Made by a program: the position numbers and the translations under genes
The notes under the pieces: model-generated
Seen by the model: only the letters and a program-made list of their open reading frames with translations
Told to the model about the DNA's origin: nothing
Databases searched by the model: none
In this document: in pieces, positions 59,501 through 64,000 of the stretch
How the letters are laid out: each line of letters starts with the position of its first letter
Numbering within the stretch: the stretch's first letter is position 1
Assembly: GCF_022965805.1 (NCBI RefSeq)
Contig: NC_133110.1
Coordinates: 33,480,317-33,544,316 of the forward strand
From: Primulina eburnea
Lineage: Eukaryota > Streptophyta > Magnoliopsida > Lamiales > Gesneriaceae
Length of the DNA stretch: 64,000 nt
Direction of reading: 5' to 3'

Positions 59501-62381
59501 TATATATTGTGGTTGTTCCATACGGAGCTTTGCTCACCCCCAAGGGGGGCTGTTGTTGTCTTTGTGTGTGGACAATGGCAGGTACTCCAGGATATCAGGA
59601 GACCAGAGAGGGTATTTCTGGTGGGAGCCACAGCTTGGGCTGAGGTTTATGTTTATGTCTTGTTCCCAGTATATATATGTATATGTATCTATATACCGGG
59701 GCATGTCCCGAGGATATGAGATGTTTGTATGTGATTGATTACGTGTGGGCGTGTTTATGATTTGAATTTAGATACTATTTTTAGTATTTAAATATCAGAA
59801 GAGATATTTTGGGCTCATTGTAAAGAAATTTTAAACCCGTTTTCCGCTGTGATTAATTAAACCCTAATCAGATTGCATTGTAATAACGATTAGGAGTTAA
59901 GGGCCCCACAGCTGTGCTTTGACTCGTTTACCGGCTCCAGGAAAGTCATCAGGTGGCGAGGTTGGGTACAGTTGCGACACATATAGGAGCCAGTGCATTG
60001 TAGTCGGGGATTCACCGCTCACCTACGGGTGTGGATATCCTATGTGATCTAATGAAATAATAGTGCATGGAATCTCTGGCCAGAGTACGAGATGTACGTT
60101 GGAGAAGGAGTTCTCCAAATAGTACACGCGATGCCACTATTATAGTTATCACATAGTTATCGAATTAATATGCAACCCTCGATGAACCAATGGTTGCAGA
60201 TTCGATCGGGATATATGAGATGAAGGGATCGTACTGTACGTTAATCATAATCGACTGGTTCTTGCAGGCACTATCAGTGATACCTAGGGGATCATGGGGC
60301 GATGCTACTAGACGCTCTTACCATGATCCGATGGGTGCTATCAGAAATGAGTTCTGACATTCTTGATCAAGGTGTTGATAGAAAGAATGGAGCTAACTAG
60401 GGTAAGCCCGAATAAAGGATTCTGTCCTGAATCACAAAGAGTTGTGAACCCACGGCTAGCTGTATCCCTGAACCATTGAGGGTCACACAAGTACTGGATT
60501 GTTTGTTCCCGTTGAGAGAATAAATTCAAAAGTTGAATTTATATTATATAGTAAATTCAAGGAGTTGAATTCATGATAATTAAATTTTGAGAAAATAAAT
60601 TCAAGGAGTTGAATTTATGAAATTTGAGAATTTAATTTATTAAACTCAATTGTTGGGTTTATTAAATATTAAATGTTGGAGGTGATAAAAATTCAAGGAG
60701 TTGAATTTATAATTTAAATAAAAAATTCAAATGTTGAATTTGTAATGTATTTAATTTATTAAGCTCAAAAGTTGAGTTGATTAATTAATAAATTAAATAT
60801 GGTGGGTATTATGTTAATGGGCTTGTAGGAGTACAAGTCCAACATAATAAATAATTAAAGTTTTAATGGACTTTGATTAAATTAATTAAACTAGTTGGAC
60901 TAGCCCAATTAATTAAATCAAGCCCATTAATGTTAATTATGTAATTAGGTTATTATTTTATTATAAATAATAATTGAAAACACTAAACCTAGCCACCATA
61001 ATAAACCACTTACGTGAGCCTCCACCAATTTTTGAAAAGAAAATCGGCCAACCCTTTTTCAAGAGAGAAAATATTGAGCCGTCTCTCAAAATTTTCTCCT
61101 ACGCAAAATCTCTTTCTCATTCTCTAGTGCAATTTGAAAGAGGAACACACTATAAAGTCGTGGACTTGATAGAAGGATTTCTTTGAAGAAAGTTCGTAGG
61201 GAATCATCAAGAGCCGGATCTGTAATACCGGATCGGTTGGTGTCCACGTGATTAATTCACAAAGGTATAATTTCTAACATCCTATGCATGTTGACTATGA
61301 AAAATCATACGAGCGCCCAAAGCAAAATATATTTTGATTGTCAAAATAAATAAATTTTTAAAACTTCCGCTGTGTTTGGGCGTGTAGAAAACCGAGATCC
61401 AACATCCATGGCGACAATAAAGCTCCGGAATATTTCTATATCTTATGAGGATAAGTGCAAGTTAAAAATACCTGTTTCAATAAGCTCCCCAACAAACATT
61501 TTCGCTATTCCAGATACAACAATAGTCATGGCTTATCCAAGTTAAACATACCTGTTTCAATAAGCTCCCCAACAAACATTTTTGCTATTCCAGATACAAC
61601 AATAGTCATGGGTACTGAAATTTTTGCACTTCCAGTTAAGCTTGTTAGCAGCTGCAAAATATGGACAAAAATGGTGCCACTAAAGAAATGAAACCCGAAG
61701 TTGGACACTTATTTCGAACACCAACAGCACAACTAAAGACCCCTCAGTCCTCGTAACTGTTTTGCGATACAAGTATTGGCTTGGATGGAAATACGAAAAA
61801 GTTTATTCTTACCCGTTTCATATTAGATTTCTGAAATCCAGATCTTCTAAATGACTCGTACCGACTCATTTGCTTATCCGTAAACTTAGCTAAAAGAGCC
61901 CTAGAATGTCGGATGAAATTAAAAACAAGACAAGGAACGAAGTAATGCAAAAAGTGCATGTTATAAATAACAATCAGCCAATTGAACCACTTGCAAGTTG
62001 CAATTAACTAACCCATCAAGAAAGCATCACTACAGAAAGGATATGACAAAAAAAGAATAATTCAACTCACTGCATCTTAGCCACTTTATCAGGATCGCCA
62101 CTAGATGGCAGCTTTCCGAGCTCAACGTCCATGTTCTCTTCTTCCTCATCATCATCGTCTTCCTTAGGTTTTCCGACTGGACCGGCAGTGCCTATGGCTA
62201 CTGTTACAGTTGAAGATGTTGACGCGTGTGAGGTATGAATATTAGCACTGGCATTAACATCTCCACGAATGTGACGCAATGAAGTTTGTGATTCATTCTC
62301 ATCAAGACCAACAGGGGAATCTGGTGGTGATTCCTCTGGTTCCTCAAAAGAAATCTCAAATGGATCCTTTGATTTGTTCAT
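41540..62381 (-). CDS. TAF11: TFIID subunit TAF11, copy C, exons intact across a 20-kb intron
   Basis: Exons 62381-62071, 61900-61813, 61651-61552 and 41667-41540 keep the same lengths (311, 88, 100, 128 nt), splice sites and frame as copies A and B, giving 208 aa. Intron 3 contains a nested retrotransposon block bounded by TCCAT target copies (41888-41892, 61405-61409). Exon 4 begins with GTA instead of GCA at the split codon (Ala to Val). Other changes: EIAFEE to EISFEE, SLGHI to SLRHI. A 60-nt partial copy of exon 3 lies in intron 3 (61472-61531). The native leader and promoter region is present upstream (62382-63750). Splicing over 19.9 kb of foreign sequence is possible but unproven; truncation after exon 3 would lose the C-terminal end of the histone-fold region and the PIRPCHIRE tail. 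Confidence 0.85.
43619..45475 (-). repeat. Gypsy 3' LTR
   Basis: 1857 bp. Holds the palindromic GGCGCATATGCGCG array at 44813-44903. Confidence 0.95.
44813..44903. repeat. Palindromic CGCATATGCG array, gypsy 3' LTR
   Basis: Four variants of GGCGCATATGCGCG in 90 bp separated by short spacers. The second LTR has the same array at 51316-51406. Confidence 0.85.
45487..49950 (-). CDS. Gypsy Gag-Pol polyprotein, 1487 aa
   Basis: Single frame from ATG 49950. Gag capsid ~80-230 ([22 protein letters not shown]), zinc knuckle [14 protein letters not shown] (310-323) preceded by a [16 protein letters not shown] motif, protease [10 protein letters not shown] (~365), reverse transcriptase ~545-720 with [10 protein letters not shown] (701-710), RNase H with [13 protein letters not shown] (~848), integrase zinc finger H..H..C..C (1063-1103), integrase core from ~1130, and a chromodomain-like tail [19 protein letters not shown] (1450-1468). 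The chromodomain places it in the chromoviruses, most like Tekay/Del. The integrase core has Asp1133 and Asp1194, but residue 1230, where the third acidic residue (Glu) of the DD35E motif is expected (QSERxIQ), is Asp (QSDRVIQ, codon GAT). Also IVYDRD where IVSDRD is usual. Otherwise apparently intact. Confidence 0.95.
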   Translation of the reverse strand: MPPKRKVTEGDDRTPTTDRTTNVVDEFSKLIQEQAKVHGEQIQHLLSLHTSTQGHGQGRGQIRVESTEGSSYELFRRMNPPEFVGGADPLVALEWVKSLEAIFDYLKFTDRDRVSCYVFMLVKAARIWWEATKVTVNVRELKWEEFKELFYAKYFSREVKAKKVKEFLELRQDSLSVAEYTLKFEEGCVFVPFIAENDKDKGEHFLRGLKPEIRRDVHMAKVITYQDIVERALLAEHDEQEIEKERQLRRQAFQARGQGASTSARGGHEGKGKMEQRNKPSALSSDTERPLCPKCGKPHKGECLVGSGRCYRCKEMGHTAQKCPLSSDKGKVRGRIFTMTKKGANPDSSVISGNILISGKEALTLIDTGATHSFMSEVFMHSLSREPTIMPLQFNIMLPSGDEICPTSILNACPLQIGSRLLYADFIVIPMVAFDVILGMDWLYAYHGVINCVEKTVRLVTDGHEGDEFIGLGSSLSISLISCLQATKLLNKGCTGFLALVSDVNRDSNLQIQDIDVVQDYPDVFADDVPGLPPDREVEFVIELSPGTSPISKAPYRMAPTEMKELKNQLQELLDKGFIRPSSSPWGAPVLFVKKKDGSLRLCIDYRELNKVTIKNKYHLPRIDDLFDQLQGATVFSKIDLRSGYHQLKVRTEDIPKTAFRTRYGHYEFLVMSFGLTNAPSVFMDLMNRVFKPYLDAFVIVFIDDILIYSKTRELHREHLRIVLKTLREKQLYAKLKKCEFWLEQVAFLGHIVSKEGIAVDPSKIESIKQWSIPKTVSEVRSFLGLAGYYRRFIADFSKIALPLTSLTRKTTKFEWTIECQQAFQTLKDKLTSAPVLVLPCGTQDFVVYTDASKQGLGAVLMQRGKVIAYASRQLKEYEKNYPTHDLELAAVVFALKIWRHYLYGEKCEIFTDHKSLSYLFSQKELNMRQRRWLELVKDYDCTISYHPGKANVVADALSRKSSYLLGSMIQKPLLFDLQRNEITMVSPGTVDQLSALVLRCTLIDRILKEQQLDIQLLELKNKNDLTGVSEFGLNRDGLLTFRGRICVPRGDDIRKDILIEAHTAPYSVHPGSTKMYHDLRHLYWWPGMKKDIMLFISECLTCQQVKIEHQRPAGTLQSLPIPQWKWEHITMDFVIGLPRTPKGYNSIWVIVDRLTKSAHFLPVKTTFTMNQYAEVYVAEIVRLHGISVSIVYDRDPRFTSEFWKSLHRALGTKLAFSTAYHPQSDGQSDRVIQILEDMLRACTIDFTGSWDSKLTLVEFTYNNSYQSSIGMAPYEALYGRKCRSPLYWEEIGERKMLGPELVQQTADVVALIQERMKTAQSRQKSYADVRRRPLAFEVGDHVFIKIAPLKGVMRFGKKGKLSPRYIGPFEILDKIGDRAYRLALPPDLDRMHNVFHVSMLRKYLPNPSHILRHESLDLLPNLSYEEVTIQILDRKVKVLRNKEIGIVKVLWRNHMIEEATWKPEEEMKHRYPNLFDGKQISGTKFL
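50107..50119 (-). promoter_or_regulatory. Gypsy primer-binding site
   Basis: TTGGTATCAGAGC on the minus strand directly after the 5' LTR, complementary to the initiator tRNA-Met 3' end. Confidence 0.92.
50122..51978 (-). repeat. Gypsy 5' LTR
   Basis: 1857 bp, the same length as its partner, with the palindromic array at 51316-51406. This copy should drive the element's transcript leftward. Confidence 0.95.
51984..52241 (+). repeat. Remainder of the copia 5' LTR
   Basis: Continues the LTR interrupted at 43618 and ends GAGATCCAACA, followed by ATGGTATCAGAGC. Confidence 0.95.
52242..54940 (+). other. Copia leader and decayed gag region
   Basis: After the primer site comes a non-coding leader. 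52390-52700 is extremely GC-rich (GCGCGC repeats framed by CCGGAACTGTTCCGGGCAG and CCCGAAACGTTCGGGCAG). 52740-54200 is AT-rich. Gag is not readable as a frame. A degraded zinc knuckle ([11 protein letters not shown]) appears near 54880, with one Cys of the motif lost. Confidence 0.65.
54947..57639 (+). pseudogene. Copia pol, frameshifted (integrase, RT, RNase H)
   Basis: Pieces in order: GAG-pre-integrase [16 protein letters not shown] with CKSCLKEK (~55020-55130); integrase core with [15 protein letters not shown] and [12 protein letters not shown] (~55200-55530), where the Glu-containing motif (NGVxER) has changed to SKH; RT from ~56080 ([18 protein letters not shown]), [10 protein letters not shown] (~56396), [10 protein letters not shown] and [10 protein letters not shown] (~56650); RNase H 56793-57639 with [29 protein letters not shown]. 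Stops or shifts occur near 55576, 55868, 56345, 56450 and 56790. With LTRs still ~99% alike, the element was probably already defective and moved with proteins from a relative. Confidence 0.88.
58135..59910 (+). mobile_element. Solo LTR, probably gypsy, 1776 bp
   Basis: TGTAAGGACCGTG at left and GGGCCCCACA at right, flanked by GCTGT (58130-58134, 59911-59915). The uninterrupted site GGGCTGTGCTTTG is at ~42384 in the partner LTR. No internal coding sequence. Solo LTRs arise by recombination between the two LTRs of one element. It carries a GC-rich palindromic array at 58329-58515. Confidence 0.92.
58329..58515. repeat. CCGCCCGAGCGC palindrome array in solo LTR
   Basis: Three inverted pairs of GCGCCCGAGCGGTA/TACCGCCCGAGCGC type in 190 bp, 190-380 bp from the LTR start. 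Confidence 0.85.
61459..61531 (-). repeat. Partial tandem copy of TAF11 copy C exon 3
   Basis: Repeats 61540-61612: the last 60 nt of exon 3 (61472-61531) plus its donor, here changed to GTATTTTTAAC. It lacks the exon's own acceptor. It lies in intron 3 between exon 3 and the copia. Confidence 0.9.
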
Positions 62382-64000
62382 GTCGGTGGCCTGTAAATGC
62401 CATCAACGGATATTCAAAATCAGGATGCAGTTTATGAAGTGCAAGATGCAATGACTATGATGTCAATTAAATGATGATATTAAGGAATATGGAACATAAA
62501 TATCACTTCACTTTTACACAATGTGATACCTAAAACCAATGTTGTAAGTGGCAGGAGGCGGTAGGCGGCCACCTTCCTAAACGGTTGAATTTTTTTTAGC
62601 AATTTTTAATAAGTAATTATATATAATCATGCAATATAGCTACAAAAAATTATCATTTTTTTATGTAATATATAATTAAATGATGTTTATGCATAAAAAA
62701 ACTTCATACAATATAATAAAATCTAGACAAAGTGCAAATAAATATATAAATACAAACTAACAAGGTAATTAAGGTGGTGGCTGATGGCGGCGGCAGGTGG
62801 TGGAGGATAGTCGAAACCAAAAATAAATGTCAGAGAGTGAAAGATGTTTTTATTGTATATAGTGTTTTTTAAATTAATTGAATTTGATTGGTTGCTAAAA
62901 TTATTTGACTTTGCCCGTTAATTAGGATTTTAAAATCATTTAACTCCTCGGCCGCCTCCGTTGCCTCCGTCGCCTGCCTGCTCGCCCATCGGACAGCCTT
63001 GGACCGTCTATAGAGGCCGGCTTATACAAAGGTGGAGCGGAGCGGTCAAGGCTCAACCGGGTCGACCACCATTTAGAACACGGTCTAAAACAGCACCTCT
63101 GTATCAATATTAGAAGGTCGCCTATAAATATGTCACGACTTTATCCTGAGTTTTACATTACTCAATACGCTCAGAAGTTTAAAACTAATAATAATAATAA
63201 AATCATTCCATGAAATTCAATTAAAACCCAGAGAAAGTAAAGCGAGAGGGGTGAAATGAACTTCTCAAACACAGCCAATTTATAAAAGGGCGAAGAAAAA
63301 CAAAAAAAACTGACCACGTTAATTGAGCAAGTCAGTTGAATGAGATCAAAAGTAATATGAAGAACAGAAACACGTCAAAGTTAAGCAAAATATATCGTTT
63401 AAGCAATTTCTCGAACACCTAGGGTGCAATGTAAAAGTGGCCATGGCAGTTACCGAAAACGTTTAAATTGAATCCTTCCAATAGATACAATAGACACCGA
63501 GCATTAAGCAAAAACCATTTAACTTGAATTACTACGGTGAAAAAGCAAAAAAGACAATTAGAACACGAAGTATGAGAGAGAATAACCAACAGTTGAGTTG
63601 CAGATCGGGCTAACAGCATCAACGAAGAATTCGTTGAATCAAGGTCGGCAGCAATCCGCCGATGATCGAAGGCGTGGACGGTGGTAGCAGGCGACGGAGC
63701 AATGGAAGGTTAAATAATCAAGATTGGGCTTTGGGCAATTTGAGGCTAGGCAGGATTTTGTGCATCCCACGGTTCCTAATAAGTTTTATGGACGTAATCA
63801 TACACGAGAAAGAGATTTGGGTTAATAATTGATCAAATTTTATTTTTTAAAATATCACGTCTATGTGTACTAGAAAGTCGTTTTTAAAAATAAAAATTTT
63901 AAAAATATTTAATTAAAATTATTTTGTTAACTATTTCATAAAAATTTATATAATTGAAACATACTAATTGCATAGTTATTTTAACTCGACATATCAAAAC
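62382..64000 (-). promoter_or_regulatory. TAF11 copy C leader intron and promoter region
   Basis: Matches 22171-23760: TTTACAG acceptor before the ATG, the GC/AT block at 62545-63085, and the leader with CCACCGTCCACGCC at ~63660-63690. At ~63986 the hAT-like element seen in unit A begins again and runs off the window. Unlike copy B, the promoter is in place. Confidence 0.55.

Larger units (their letters stand above)
41893..61404 (+). mobile_element. Angela-like copia element with nested insertions
   Basis: Starts TGTTAGAGTAGATGTCC and ends CCGAGATCCAACA, with the TCCAT duplication on both sides. Both LTRs are 1984 bp once nested elements are removed: 41893-43618 plus 51984-52241, and 57640-58134 plus 59916-61404. 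About 20 differences were counted by eye (~1%). The primer site TGGTATCAGAGC follows the 5' LTR (52243) and a purine tract AAGTGGGAGAT precedes the 3' LTR. The internal region is about 5.4 kb, with a long leader and a broken pol. A gypsy element sits in the 5' LTR and a solo LTR in the 3' LTR. Confidence 0.95.
57640..61404 (+). repeat. Copia 3' LTR, interrupted
   Basis: 57640-58134 and 59916-61404 together equal the 5' LTR length (1984 bp). The interruption is a solo LTR with a GCTGT duplication. Confidence 0.95.

Noticed and set aside
59417..59738. 100-codon frames inside the solo LTR
   Set aside because: Two overlapping frames on one strand plus one on the other, within a bounded solo LTR; no domain.
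1..64000. tRNA, rRNA, CRISPR or organelle-derived segments
   Set aside because: None recognised by reading; the tRNA-like matches are only retrotransposon primer-binding sites.

Overview
The window is nuclear DNA of a flowering plant, most likely a eudicot. It has split plant genes with GT-AG introns: a PsbP-family gene, a GAUT10-type galacturonosyltransferase, ribosomal protein eL42 and the TFIID subunit TAF11. These sit among nested LTR retrotransposons, small inverted-repeat elements and a Helitron. No bacterial features are present. The genus cannot be fixed from the sequence alone.

Layout. 1-5612 is retrotransposon debris: a gypsy-type LTR on the minus strand, a long LTR-like block, a broken copia pol and an LTR tail. 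5613-7970 is AT-rich and holds a three-copy tandem repeat. The last two exons of a PsbP-family gene lie at 7971-8047 and 12557-12660. Their intron, originally about 94 bp, carries a 4.4-kb copia element on the opposite strand. A broken NAC-domain exon follows. A two-exon GAUT10-like gene (14681-17539, +) converges on an intact four-exon eL42 gene (18483-19710, -), and TAF11 copy A follows (20915-22170, -).

From 18.5 kb to the window end, one unit, eL42 - TAF11 - TAF11 upstream region, is present in three rearranged copies. Copy A is intact. In copy B the eL42 gene is broken, and a 4.8-kb Helitron lies between it and an intact TAF11 coding region. The TAF11 upstream region of copy B has been cut away and lies inverted at 26.56-28.88 kb, making a large inverted repeat with the upstream region of copy A. 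In copy C, eL42 is reduced to exon 1 and part of intron 1. All four TAF11 coding exons keep their splice sites, but intron 3 has grown to about 20 kb through a nested insertion: an Angela-like copia (41893-61404) whose 5' LTR holds a complete young Ty3/gypsy chromovirus (43619-51978) and whose 3' LTR holds a solo LTR (58135-59910).

How the parts relate. eL42 (ribosome) and TAF11 (TFIID) are single-function housekeeping genes with no known joint pathway; their link here is physical duplication. Strongest observations: (1) a Helitron with canonical ends and two empty paralogous sites, carrying a decayed IQD gene fragment; (2) three TAF11 copies with matching exon lengths, one spread over 20.8 kb; (3) a TAF11 promoter-region inverted repeat with an orphan promoter facing a broken eL42 copy; (4) one LTR insertion whose two ends now lie 9 kb apart in opposite orientation; (5) a gypsy element with an intact gag-pol frame but Asp at the expected integrase catalytic Glu position. 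Counts of LTR differences were made by eye and are approximate.
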